Under the pieces are notes generated by a model. That model did no database searches, had not been told where the DNA came from, and saw nothing but the letters and a program-made list of their open reading frames with translations. A stretch of DNA of 64,000 nucleotides, from the NCBI GenBank assembly GCA_024235015.1, contig JACKNG010000009.1, positions 1 through 64,000 on the forward strand. The letters are read 5' to 3'. The position numbers and the translations under genes are program-made. Source of the stretch: Gammaproteobacteria bacterium. Lineage in GTDB: Bacteria > Pseudomonadota > Gammaproteobacteria > Ga0077536. This document shows, piece by piece, positions 1 to 7,604 of this stretch; position 1 is the first letter of the stretch, and each line of letters starts with the position of its first letter.

Positions 1-67
1 GGCCATCTGGGGGATGTTCAAAAGCAATCAACCGTGGAACGGCCAGAAGTTCTACCAGATCGCTTGA
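1..67 (+). CDS. 3' end of an unidentified gene (partial)
   Basis: An open frame runs in from the window edge and stops with TGA at 65-67, giving only the last 21 residues (starts AIWGMFKSN). The aromatic, basic tail vaguely recalls transposase C-termini, but it is too short to assign. On the opposite strand an ATG at 82-80, just inside the cassette boundary of the neighbouring attC, opens a frame that also runs off the edge. That alternative fits the minus-strand direction of the cassette array. Which one is real cannot be settled here. Confidence 0.35.
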   Translation, partial: AIWGMFKSNQPWNGQKFYQIA

Positions 68-80
68 CAGCCAAGAGAGC

Positions 81-176
81 ATCTAACGCCCTGTTAACCT
101 GCACTTGACGGCGACTGACCGGAGCGGCAGCGCAGGGAGGGAGCGGTCAAGTGTCAGGTTCAACAGGATGTTAGGT
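81..176 (-). other. attC site of an integron gene cassette
   Basis: The ends match the integron core sites: ATCTAAC at 81-87 (RYYYAAC) and GTTAGGT at 170-176 (GTTRRRY). Between them the two halves are complementary. CTGTTAAC on the left pairs with GTTCAACAG on the right, with one extra base on the right, and then CACTTGAC pairs with GTCAAGTG. The extra base lies in the half that is 5' on the minus strand, which sets the cassette direction to minus. This agrees with the gene at 171-797, whose TAA stop lies inside the site. Confidence 0.88.
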
Positions 177-797
177 GCGGCGTTCTTCATGCATTCTCTC
201 GATTTCGAGCATCGGCATCACGGGCATTCGCGCGCACCGTAGAGCCCTCGAATTGGCGGAAGTTCGAATGTTGACGATGGCCTCGCGGGCAATGTCGTCT
301 GTGCGCAACCATTTCGCCTCAAGCTCGTACTCGCGACCTGAAAAATGGATCTCATCCTCGAATGGTGAGCTCAAGATTACCCAAGCAGCTGCGGCCGCTG
401 CCGCCTCACCGGATTCTAGCGAAACCTTATAACGGCCGATGTGCGGTTGTTCGTCCTGATCGGCATCCTCCGCGGCTGGTAGAGCTTCGAAAAAGATGGC
501 CTCCGCTTCTATATTCGCACCGCGTATCGCGTGCTCAAACCGCCAAAGATCGGGCTTTAGAAGCGAGATCGCGAAGTATGAGTTTCGAATACCTGTGGCC
601 ACGTGGACAACGGAAACCTCGTGCCACCAAGTCGTCTGAGTCCGCTTCCAATCAAAAAGCGCTGTAACGATGGGACGAGATACGAGCTTGCCACTCTCTA
701 GATCGATAACGTGCTCGAAACCATTCGCAGCGGACCCTAGATCCAACCAGTAGTCCGGTCTGCGGCTGTCAATACCCAAGCTCAATCCCTTCGTCAT
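171..797 (-). CDS. hypothetical gene-cassette protein, 208 aa
   Basis: A 208-residue soluble protein that I do not recognise. It has no signal peptide or membrane segment; an alanine run (about residues 132-138) and a charged C-terminus are its only visible marks. The ATG lies about 30 bp inside the cassette boundary at 826-832, and the stop overlaps the attC site at 81-176. This is the standard layout of an integron cassette carrying one gene in the direction of its attC. Base composition is clearly less GC-rich than the genes from 1.4 kb onward, as expected for a captured cassette. Expression would depend on an upstream cassette or integron promoter outside the cassette. Confidence 0.75.
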   Translation of the reverse strand: MTKGLSLGIDSRRPDYWLDLGSAANGFEHVIDLESGKLVSRPIVTALFDWKRTQTTWWHEVSVVHVATGIRNSYFAISLLKPDLWRFEHAIRGANIEAEAIFFEALPAAEDADQDEQPHIGRYKVSLESGEAAAAAAAWVILSSPFEDEIHFSGREYELEAKWLRTDDIAREAIVNIRTSANSRALRCARMPVMPMLEIERMHEERRT

Positions 798-825
798 GGT
801 CTATCGTGATCGACCGATCTGCCGC

Positions 826-922
826 ACCTAACGTTGCGCTGAGCCGCGCTTGACGGCGAGCGACCGGAGCGGCAGCGCAGGGAGCGAGCGGTCAAGCGTC
901 GGACTCCAGCGCCTTGTTGGGT
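826..922 (-). other. second attC site of the cassette array
   Basis: Core sites ACCTAAC (826-832) and GTTGGGT (916-922) enclose a long inverted repeat: GCGCTGA pairs with CCAGCGC, and GCGCTTGAC pairs with GTCAAGCG. The right half again carries the extra bases, so the site points to the minus strand. The central 45 bp are nearly identical to the attC at 81-176 (shared run GACCGGAGCGGCAGCGCAGG). Such uniform attC sites are typical of sedentary chromosomal integrons. Confidence 0.87.
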
Positions 923-939
923 GGAACCCACGCTCGAAT

Positions 940-1155
940 CTACTCAGGCTTCCGAACGGAGGGATAGGGCTCAAGCTGGGTGCGGCAAAGCGCGTAGAGA
1001 AGAGCCTCGGCAGGGCCTCGCGCCACGGCTCCCTGCTCTTCCAGCACGGCCTTTTCGAACGGCGCGTCCACTGACAGAAAGACGATGACGGTGACTCGCT
1101 TCGGTTCTGCACAGCGCTTCCTTTTCCAGTGCGCTTCTACGACCTCGATGCTCAG
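940..1155 (-). CDS. possible small cassette ORF with CTG start
   Basis: This frame fills most of the second cassette. It reads without a stop from CTG at 1155-1153 to TAG at 942-940 (71 residues, LSIEVVEAHWKRKRCAEP at the start). Unlike the two overlapping arginine/serine-rich frames, its composition looks like a soluble protein (VTVIVFLSVD, a Glu/Ala helix, then PYPSVRKPE). It has no ATG or GTG near the start. A GGAG lies 6 bp before CTG, and ATT at 1158-1156 is a further alternative. The ORF may have lost its proper start. The function is unknown. Confidence 0.3.
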   Translation of the reverse strand: MSIEVVEAHWKRKRCAEPKRVTVIVFLSVDAPFEKAVLEEQGAVARGPAEALLYALCRTQLEPYPSVRKPE

Positions 1156-1210
1156 AATCTACTCCGACCAGCACCCGATTCCTACACCACCTTTCCGACT
1201 ACTGCCCTCC

Positions 1211-1378
1211 ACCCAACTGTTAACTAGGCGGATTCTCAGTGCAGCGTAGTAGCCGGATTCCCGGAGCTGGGTAATAGGCGGAATCGGCCTAGTACGCGCT
1301 TGGGGGAATTTCGCTGTTGGCACACTGAGAATCGACATTTCCGGGCTGCCGCGGTCGCTGCTGCGCGTGTCACCTACC
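1211..1378. repeat. cassette boundary and 11-bp inverted repeat
   Basis: ACCCAAC at 1211-1217 is an R-site-like heptamer that could be the junction starting the second cassette, but no partner half-site is visible to its right. Immediately after it, GATTCTCAGTG (1231-1241) is repeated exactly inverted as CACTGAGAATC (1323-1333), enclosing about 80 bp with no ORF. The arrangement resembles the ends of a tiny non-coding mobile element. No target duplication is obvious. Nothing else is seen before the MaoC stop at 1382. Confidence 0.4.
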
Positions 1379-1381
1379 CCG

Positions 1382-1840
1382 TCACGGGTACACGATGCTC
1401 AGCGCCTCTGCCACCAGGGCCGGGCGCTCCTGGCCTTCGATCTCCATGGTGTTCTCGAACGTGAGCTGGATGCCGTCGTTCTTGACGTCGTCGGCGGCGA
1501 GGAGCTTCTGCTTCAGGCGGACGCGCGTGCCTTCCGGCACCTGGCCGGTGAAGCGCAGCTTGTTCAGGCCGTAGTTCAGCCCGCGGCTGCGGTGCTCGAT
1601 TTTCCAGATGTTGGCGCCGAGGCGGGGAATGAGCGAGAGGGTGAGGAAGCCGTGGGCGATGGTCTTGCCGCCGGGCATTTCGTTCTTCGCCCGCTCGACG
1701 TCGACGTGGATCCACTGGTGGTCGCCGGTGGCCTCGGCGAACTTGTCGATCATGGCCTGGTCGACGGTGACCCACTCGGAGATGCCGAGTTCCTCGCCGA
1801 TGAGATCCTTCATGTCCTTGGGGTACTGGATGACGCGCAT
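1382..1840 (-). CDS. MaoC/NodN-like dehydratase
   Basis: A 152-aa single hot-dog protein of the MaoC family, expected to hydrate or dehydrate enoyl-CoA/3-hydroxyacyl-CoA type thioesters. The family motif is present in its NodN-like form (FAEATGDHQWIHVDVERA, about residues 34-51), followed by PGGKTIAHGFLTLSLIP. The start is the ATG at 1840, preceded by GAGGAG at proper spacing; a longer in-frame extension upstream has no coding character. It lies downstream of the SDR at 1960 in the same direction and may share its transcript. The exact substrate is unknown. Confidence 0.85.
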   Translation of the reverse strand: MRVIQYPKDMKDLIGEELGISEWVTVDQAMIDKFAEATGDHQWIHVDVERAKNEMPGGKTIAHGFLTLSLIPRLGANIWKIEHRSRGLNYGLNKLRFTGQVPEGTRVRLKQKLLAADDVKNDGIQLTFENTMEIEGQERPALVAEALSIVYP

Positions 1841-1959
1841 GGGCTCCTCGCTCGTTGTTTGACGTTGATCGTTCTGCATCGGTGGCCCGCCGCGCGCATG
1901 GAACGCATCCGCGCCGACGGCCAAGCCGGGATGATACCCGCGAATCCTCGCTACCGGCG

Positions 1960-2799
1960 TCAGCCGGCGACCAGGCGCTCGCTCGTCTCCCACAGGCGCG
2001 CGGCGAGCGCCATGTCCTGGGAGAGCTTCGAGCCCGGTTTCACCTTGCAGTACTCGTCGTAGTAACTGCCGCTGGTGGCCTCGATGCCGTCGGCGCCGGC
2101 CAGCCATACGCTGGTGCGGGCGCCGCGGCGCGGGCTCATGTAGGCGCCGACCAGGCGGTAGAGAGTACGTGCGGCCAGGCTGCGCCCCATGATGTTCGTG
2201 CCCACCGGCCCCGGGTGCAGGCTCCACGTGAGCAGGCCGTCGTCTTGGTGGCGGCGCGCCAGTTCGCGGGTGAACAGCACGTTGCACAGCTTGGACTGAC
2301 CGTAGGCGCGGATGGGCTTGTAGGGCTTCTCGCCGCGGAAGCTGTCGAAATCGAGCTTGCCGAGGTGATGCATCATCGAGGCGACGTTGATCACGCGCGG
2401 TGCGCCCGCTGCCTGCAGGCTCGGCATGAGCGATTGCGTGAGGAGGAAATGGCCGAGGTGGTTCACGCCGAACTGCATCTCGAAGCCATCTGCGGTGAGG
2501 CGCTTCCTGAACGGAAACAAGCCCGCGTTGTTGATGAGGATGTCGATCCGCGGATGCCGTGCGACGAGATCTGCAGCGCAGCGCCGTACCGAGCCGAGCG
2601 CGGCGAGGTCGAGCGGCACGACTTCGAGCCTGGCGGCGTCCGTGGTGGCAGCGATGTCGGCACGCGCGGCCTCGGCGCGCGCGGCATCGCGGCAGGCCAT
2701 GACGATGCGGGCGCCGCTCGCGGCCAGGGCCCGCGCCGTCTCGAGGCCGATGCCGGAGTTGGCCCCGGTGATGACGATGGTCTTGTCGACGAGATCCAC
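1960..2799 (-). CDS. short-chain dehydrogenase, retinol-dehydrogenase-like
   Basis: An NAD(P)-dependent SDR of about 279 aa. The Rossmann motif TGANSGIG is near the N-terminus, NNAG follows, and the catalytic Tyr-x3-Lys is in YGQSK. The sequence around FEMQFGVNHLGHFLLTQSLM-type positions and the length match the retinol/WW-oxidoreductase-like group of SDRs. I chose GTG at 2799 because GGGGAGG stands 6-7 bp ahead. An ATG at 2838 would add 13 residues of non-coding character. It lies between the P450 gene and the MaoC gene in the same direction, so it may oxidise an alcohol made by the P450; that is inference. Confidence 0.85.
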   Translation of the reverse strand: MDLVDKTIVITGANSGIGLETARALAASGARIVMACRDAARAEAARADIAATTDAARLEVVPLDLAALGSVRRCAADLVARHPRIDILINNAGLFPFRKRLTADGFEMQFGVNHLGHFLLTQSLMPSLQAAGAPRVINVASMMHHLGKLDFDSFRGEKPYKPIRAYGQSKLCNVLFTRELARRHQDDGLLTWSLHPGPVGTNIMGRSLAARTLYRLVGAYMSPRRGARTSVWLAGADGIEATSGSYYDEYCKVKPGSKLSQDMALAARLWETSERLVAG

Positions 2800-3072
2800 G
2801 GCCTGCCTCCCCGCTTGCCATGACGATGGCCGAATCATCGCCGATCCGGGCGATGATGCCGAGTGAGCGATGATGAACGCGTTGATCGCGGCGCCCCGGA
2901 CCCGCCGGAACGTGCGTCATTGCCGGCCTGTGCGCGCGGGCCGATGGTATCGCCGCCGCCCCTGCACGGGACAGCAACGCGGCGAGTCGCATCGGGTACC
3001 GTGCGAACGCGCCGGTATCGGCCGCGCCTGCCGTCGCCGCCGACGGGCGGCCCCCGCCCTGGCGCCCGCGGC

Positions 3073-4323
3073 TCAGTGCCGGCGGTGCAGACGCACCGGC
3101 AGCTCGGCGATCCCGCGGATGAAGTTCGATCGCGTGCGTACCGGCTCGCCGACCAGCTCGACGAATTCGAAACGCTTCATGACCTCCTCCCAGGTGAGGC
3201 GCAGCTGCAGCTCGCCCAGGCGGTTGCCCATGCAGCGGTGGATACCGAAACCGAAGGCGACGTGGTGACGCGCGCGCTCGCGATCGATGCGGAAGGCGAA
3301 GGGATCGAGGATGGCATCGCCGTCGCGGTTGCCGGAGATGTACCACATCACCACCTTGTCGCCCTCGCGAATGGTCTGCCCGCCGAGCTCGACGTCGCGG
3401 GTGGCGCGACGACGCATGTGCAGTACCGGCGATTGCCAGCGGATGATCTCCGAGACCATGTTGGGGATGAGGCCCGGGTTGGCGCGCAGCTTGGCGTACT
3501 CCTCGGGGTTGCGATTGAGCGCGACGACCCCGCCGGATATGGAGTTCCGCGTGGTGTCGTTGCCGCCGACGATGAGCAGCATCAGGGTGCCGAGCAGGTC
3601 CATCGGCCGGCTCGGCAGGTCGCGCGTCGCCTCGCCGCGGGCGAGCATGGAGATCAGGTCGAAGCCTTCCGGCCTGGCGGCACGCTGCTGCCACAGGCCG
3701 AGGAAGGTCTGCAGGCACTCGCCGAGTTCGGCGCGGCGCTGCTCCTCGGTGACCAGCGCCGAACCCGACAGCTCGGGCGTGGCGATGGCGATGTCCGACC
3801 AGCGCGTCAAGCGCCGGCGCTCTTCGAACGGGAAGTCGAACAGGGTGGCCAGCATCTGGGTGGTCAGCTCGATCGACACCCGGTCGACCCAGTCGAAGGT
3901 CTCGCCCACCGGCAGGCCGTCGAGGATCTGCCCGACGCGTTCGCGGATCACGCCTTCCAGCTGCTTCAGGTTCTGCGGTGCCACCGCGCCCTGCACCGCC
4001 GCGCGGTTGCTGTCGTGCTCGGGCGGATCCATGGTGATGAAGCTGCGTACCTCGAAGTCGTCCGGCTGGTCGGCGATGAGGATGTTGGGCTCGGAGGAGA
4101 AGGTTTCGAAATCGCTCTCCACGGCGACGATGTCGTCGAAGCGCGTGATCGACCAGTACGGGCCGAACGCGCTCTCGGCGCAACGGTGCACCGGGGACTC
4201 GGCGCGCAGACGGGTGAAGAAGGCGTCCTGGCGGTCGTGCTCGTAGAGCTCGGCCTGGCTGACGTCGATGTGTTCGAGCGGGATCGACTGCGGATCGCAG
4301 TCCAGCATGTTGCGCATCGTCAT
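3073..4323 (-). CDS. cytochrome P450, CYP153-type alkane hydroxylase
   Basis: A soluble bacterial P450 of 416 aa. It shows the I-helix LIVGGNDTTRNS (about residues 249-260), the ExxR helix SEIIRW and the heme-binding loop FGFGIHRCMGNRLGE with Cys as thiolate ligand. The segments NPGLIPNMVSEIIRWQSPV and KVVMWYISGNRD are hallmarks of the CYP153 family, which hydroxylates the terminal carbon of medium-chain alkanes and related chains. The ferredoxin gene lies 19 bp upstream in the same direction, matching the usual CYP153 electron-supply arrangement. No ferredoxin reductase is within view. Substrate range is inferred from the family only. Confidence 0.9.
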   Translation of the reverse strand: MTMRNMLDCDPQSIPLEHIDVSQAELYEHDRQDAFFTRLRAESPVHRCAESAFGPYWSITRFDDIVAVESDFETFSSEPNILIADQPDDFEVRSFITMDPPEHDSNRAAVQGAVAPQNLKQLEGVIRERVGQILDGLPVGETFDWVDRVSIELTTQMLATLFDFPFEERRRLTRWSDIAIATPELSGSALVTEEQRRAELGECLQTFLGLWQQRAARPEGFDLISMLARGEATRDLPSRPMDLLGTLMLLIVGGNDTTRNSISGGVVALNRNPEEYAKLRANPGLIPNMVSEIIRWQSPVLHMRRRATRDVELGGQTIREGDKVVMWYISGNRDGDAILDPFAFRIDRERARHHVAFGFGIHRCMGNRLGELQLRLTWEEVMKRFEFVELVGEPVRTRSNFIRGIAELPVRLHRRH

Positions 4324-4342
4324 GGCTCGTTCCTCCGCGGTT

Positions 4343-4663
4343 TCACATCTGGAATTCGGGCAGGTGCAGGACGAGACCGTCGAGGCCGTCGTCGAGGGTG
4401 ACCTGGCAGGCCAGGCGCGAGGTCTCGGTGCGCTCGGGGGTCAGGCCCAGCATGCCATTTTCGGCCGTGCCGGGCGGGCCGACCCGCGCGCTCCAGGCCG
4501 GGTCGACGATGACGTGGCAGGTGGCGCAGGAGCACTGGCCGCCGCAGTCGGCATCGATGCCGGGCACGCCGTTGTCGATCGCGGCCTGCATGCAGTTAGT
4601 GCCGCTGACGGCCTCCACCGCGTAGGGCACACCGTCGTGGGTGATGTAGGTGACGCTGGGCAT
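4343..4663 (-). CDS. [2Fe-2S] ferredoxin, putidaredoxin type
   Basis: A 106-aa ferredoxin expected to carry electrons from a reductase to the adjacent P450. The cluster ligands follow the adrenodoxin/putidaredoxin spacing Cys-x5-Cys-x2-Cys in CGGQCSCATC, with the fourth Cys in LACQV about 38 residues later. One additional Cys sits inside the first loop. The start is the ATG at 4663 with GGGGAG about 8 bp before it. It is the first gene of the ferredoxin-P450 pair. Confidence 0.92.
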   Translation of the reverse strand: MPSVTYITHDGVPYAVEAVSGTNCMQAAIDNGVPGIDADCGGQCSCATCHVIVDPAWSARVGPPGTAENGMLGLTPERTETSRLACQVTLDDGLDGLVLHLPEFQM

Positions 4664-4754
4664 GTGGACGTTCTCCCCTTCACTTGGAATCGCGATGATC
4701 AGGTTGCGCCCGGGGTGCGATCGGCGCAGTGCGCTTGCGCACTCCGCGCGGCGT

Positions 4755-6260
4755 TCATCCCGCGCGGCGCAGGACCCGGCCCGGGCGCGCCGCGGTCGGC
4801 ACACCGCCGGCAACGACGCGGGCGCCGTTGACGAAGACGTCGACGATGCCTGCCGGGTAACGGTTGGGCGCCTCGAAGGTACCGCGATCGATGACCGTCG
4901 CCGGGTCGAACAGGACGAGATCGGCAAACGCGCCGGCGCGCACCGTGCCGCGATCGACGAGGCCGAACTTGGCCGCGGCGAAGCCGGTCATGCGATGCAC
5001 GGCCTCGGCCAGCGGCAGCACGCCGAGGTCGCGCACGTAATGGCCGAGGACGCGGGCGAAGGTGTTGTAGAGGCGCGGATGGGGGCGGCCGTCGAGGGTG
5101 GGAATGCCGTCCGAGCCGATCATGGTCGAGGGGTGGCGCAGCACCGCCTGCACGTCGTCCTCGCTCATCATGTGGATGATGGCCGTCGCGCCCGGCGCGT
5201 GCGCCACGACGTGCTCGGCGGCCGCGCGCGGCGCGAGGCCGAGCAGGCCGGCGAGCGCGGCGATGCTCTGCCCTTCCCACCCGGCCTGGCCGGGCGCGGC
5301 GGCGACGACGACGTCGTCCGGCGTCACCCGGCCGATGCCGCCGGGCGCGACGTCGTCGCGGAACGCGCCGTTGTCGAGTACCGCCCGCAGCAGGGTGCTG
5401 CCGGCAGTGTAGGGATACTGGTCGGCATGCACGGCGAGGCCGCGCGCCTGGGCCGATTCGATCAGGCGCAGGGTCTCGGCGACGCGCCCCCAGTTGTCGC
5501 GCCCGGCAGCCTTGTGGTGGGAGATCTGCACCGGCACGCCGGCCGCCTCGCCGATGGCGATGGCCTCGCCGACCGCGTCGACCAGGCCGGCTGCCTCGTC
5601 GCGCAGGTGCGAGGCATAGAGCGCACCCGTGCCGCGCATGCGGCGGGCGAGCGCGATCAGTTCCTCCGTCGCGGCATAGCGCCCCGGTTCGTAGATGAGG
5701 CCGCTCGACAAGCCCAGCGCGCCGGCCTCGAGGGCTTCGTCGAGAGCGTCTTCCATCGCGCGCAGCTCGGCCGCCTCGGGCGCGCGCGCCGCCCGCCCCA
5801 TGGCGGCCAGGCGCAGGGTGCCATGGCCGGCCAGCATGCCGACGTTGAGCGCCGGGCGTGCCGCTTCGAGGGCGGCGAGGTAGCCGGCGTGGCCCGCGTA
5901 GTCGGGTACCGCGGCAGCGGGCGCGAGCGCGCCGATCATCTCCAGCGCCGCGGCATGCGGGGCCGCGCCGAAGCCGCAGTTGCCGACGATGCAGGTGGTC
6001 ACCCCGCCGCGCGTCTTGAACGCCATGTCGGGGTGCTGCAGGCAGGCGAAGTCGTCGTGGGTATGGACGTCGATGAAACCGGGCGCGAGGGCGTGGCTCG
6101 AGCCATCGACTTCGAGCGCGGCGCTGGCGCCATCGAGACTGCCGATGGCCGCGATGCGCTCACCGTCGATGGCGACATCGGCCTCGAACGGCACGCCGCC
6201 GCTGCCGTCGTAGACGGTCGCGCCGCGGATGAGAACGTCGTAGCGCGCCATAGCGGTCAT
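4755..6260 (-). CDS. N-acyl-D-amino-acid deacylase (D-aminoacylase family)
   Basis: A 501-aa amidohydrolase-superfamily enzyme. Metal-site motifs run in order: PGFIDVHTHDDF (His-x-His), GNCGFG with the family's metal-binding Cys, SHLRDEA, QISHHKAAG and the catalytic Asp in IGSDGIP. N-terminal DVLIRGATVYDG and C-terminal GAFADLVLFDPATV form the small beta-sandwich typical of urease-like amidohydrolases. The family hydrolyses N-acyl-D-amino acids, though several members act on other amides. It is cytoplasmic, with no signal peptide. Start is ATG 6260 or ATG 6251; neither has a strong ribosome site. It could be co-transcribed with the SDR at 6530, across an unusual repeat. Confidence 0.85.
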   Translation of the reverse strand: MTAMARYDVLIRGATVYDGSGGVPFEADVAIDGERIAAIGSLDGASAALEVDGSSHALAPGFIDVHTHDDFACLQHPDMAFKTRGGVTTCIVGNCGFGAAPHAAALEMIGALAPAAAVPDYAGHAGYLAALEAARPALNVGMLAGHGTLRLAAMGRAARAPEAAELRAMEDALDEALEAGALGLSSGLIYEPGRYAATEELIALARRMRGTGALYASHLRDEAAGLVDAVGEAIAIGEAAGVPVQISHHKAAGRDNWGRVAETLRLIESAQARGLAVHADQYPYTAGSTLLRAVLDNGAFRDDVAPGGIGRVTPDDVVVAAAPGQAGWEGQSIAALAGLLGLAPRAAAEHVVAHAPGATAIIHMMSEDDVQAVLRHPSTMIGSDGIPTLDGRPHPRLYNTFARVLGHYVRDLGVLPLAEAVHRMTGFAAAKFGLVDRGTVRAGAFADLVLFDPATVIDRGTFEAPNRYPAGIVDVFVNGARVVAGGVPTAARPGRVLRRAG

Positions 6261-6423
6261 CCCGCGGGAAACGGCGGTGCGCCAAACGGTGCCAACGTGC
6301 TGTTAGCGGCCAGGCACACCGCGGCGGTCCACACCGCAGGATAAAGATCGTCCCTGCCTCATGACCATGACGACGTCACCGCCTCGGCGACCGCTCGCGC
6401 TTGGTCCGCCCCGGCGCGAATTC

Positions 6424-6511
6424 GGGGAAAACGTGGTCTGTCCCCGAATTCCAAGAAAAACGTGGTCTGTCCCCGATTTCCCGGGGAAAACGTGGTCTGT
6501 CCCCGAATTCC
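6424..6511. repeat. three 29-30 bp direct repeats with GTGGTCTGTCCCC
   Basis: Three consecutive units carry AAAACGTGGTCTGTCCCC, beginning at 6428, 6457 and 6487 and separated by GAATTCC- or GATTTCC-type spacers. Read on the minus strand this is GGGGACAGACCACGTTTT, which I have seen in intergenic regions of many high-GC proteobacteria. The array lies between the SDR stop (6530) and the deacylase start (6260). No ORF is supported in 6261-6529. Confidence 0.85.
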
Positions 6512-6529
6512 AAATCCCCATCGCATGGC

Positions 6530-7297
6530 TCAGTACTGCACCCGCCGCGTGAAGCCGCCATCAACGACCAGGTTGGCGCCGGTGACGAAGCTCGCTGCCG
6601 GGCTCGCCACGAAGGCGACGGCATTGGCGACCTCCGCCGGCGTGCCCATGCGCCCCATCGGGTTGCCGGCCAGCGCGGCCTGGTAGATCTCCGGCATGTC
6701 GCGCTTGCGCTGCCCCCACACGCCGTCGTCGAAGTAGATGGTGCCGGGCGAGACGGTGTTGGCGCGGATGCCCTTGGGCGCGAGCGCGGTGGCGAGGTTG
6801 GAGACGTAGTTGATCACCGCGGCCTTGATCGCGTTGTAGGGCCGCGGCCCGCCGAAGGCTTCTAGTGCCGCGGTCGAGCTGATGGCGACGATGGCGCCGG
6901 CCACGGATTGCTCCAGGAACGGCATGGCGGCCTCGACGGTGCGCACGGTGCCGAGCATGTCGATCTCCATGCCGAGCCGCCAGGTGTCCTCGTCCGGCGT
7001 GCCGCCGAGCGCGCTGACGTTGGCGACGACGATGTCGATGCCACCGAGCACGGCCGCGCTGTCCGCGACCCAGCGCGCGATCGAGGCGGTGTCGGCAACG
7101 TCCGCCGTCGCGCCGATGACCTGCACGCCGCCAGCGCCGGCGGCGATGTCGCGTGCGGCCTGCTCGACCTCCTGTGCCCGGCGCGCGCAGATGGCCACCG
7201 CGCAACCTTCGCCGGCCAGGCGTTCGGCAATGGCGCGGCCGATGCCGCGCGAGGCGCCGGTGACGATGGCGCGCTTACCCGCGAGTCCGAGATCCAT
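6530..7297 (-). CDS. short-chain dehydrogenase, FabG-like
   Basis: A 255-aa classical SDR that uses NAD(P)H to interconvert a ketone and an alcohol. It has TGASRGIG for the cofactor at the N-terminus, Ser in VAISSTAAL, and Tyr-x3-Lys in YNAIKAA, then SPGTIYFDDGVW and the C-terminal VTGANLVVDGGF. ATG 7297 is preceded by GGGGAGGA at 5 bp. The loop DDGVWGQRKRDMPE is a substrate-region signature, but the substrate is not evident. The gene is first in the direction of the deacylase and is divergent from the aldo/keto reductase at 7605. Confidence 0.87.
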   Translation of the reverse strand: MDLGLAGKRAIVTGASRGIGRAIAERLAGEGCAVAICARRAQEVEQAARDIAAGAGGVQVIGATADVADTASIARWVADSAAVLGGIDIVVANVSALGGTPDEDTWRLGMEIDMLGTVRTVEAAMPFLEQSVAGAIVAISSTAALEAFGGPRPYNAIKAAVINYVSNLATALAPKGIRANTVSPGTIYFDDGVWGQRKRDMPEIYQAALAGNPMGRMGTPAEVANAVAFVASPAASFVTGANLVVDGGFTRRVQY

Positions 7298-7604
7298 GCT
7301 GTCCTCCCCCTGGAAGCGGCCGGCCCCGACGGCGCGGCCCGCGGCCAGACTATACCCGCGCTTGCACCGACGTCATCCTCAACCGCGCGACGGCCGCGGT
7401 CACCCGCACGCCTGGCGCAGGCGCCGTCGACGGCCATTCGAGCAGGTCGGCAACGATGCGGCATGCGGTCCCGGCTCGCGCCGGTCGCCGTGGCCGCGCG
7501 GGGACAGCACCGGCACGCTGCCCGCCGCGCCGCGACGCGGTCGGCCGAAGGCAAGCCGAATCGCGGTGCTATAGTGCCGCCTCGCGCAAGGGGAGATGTG
7601 CACG

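Noticed and set aside
1382..4183. A 933-aa open frame on the minus strand
   Set aside because: Only its last 152 codons (MaoC-like) are coding. The rest is arginine-rich shadow of the SDR and P450 genes, which sit in other frames with clear motifs.
6424..6511. CRISPR array
   Set aside because: The units abut with almost identical 7-11 bp between the cores and no unique spacers of 25-40 bp, and no cas gene is near.
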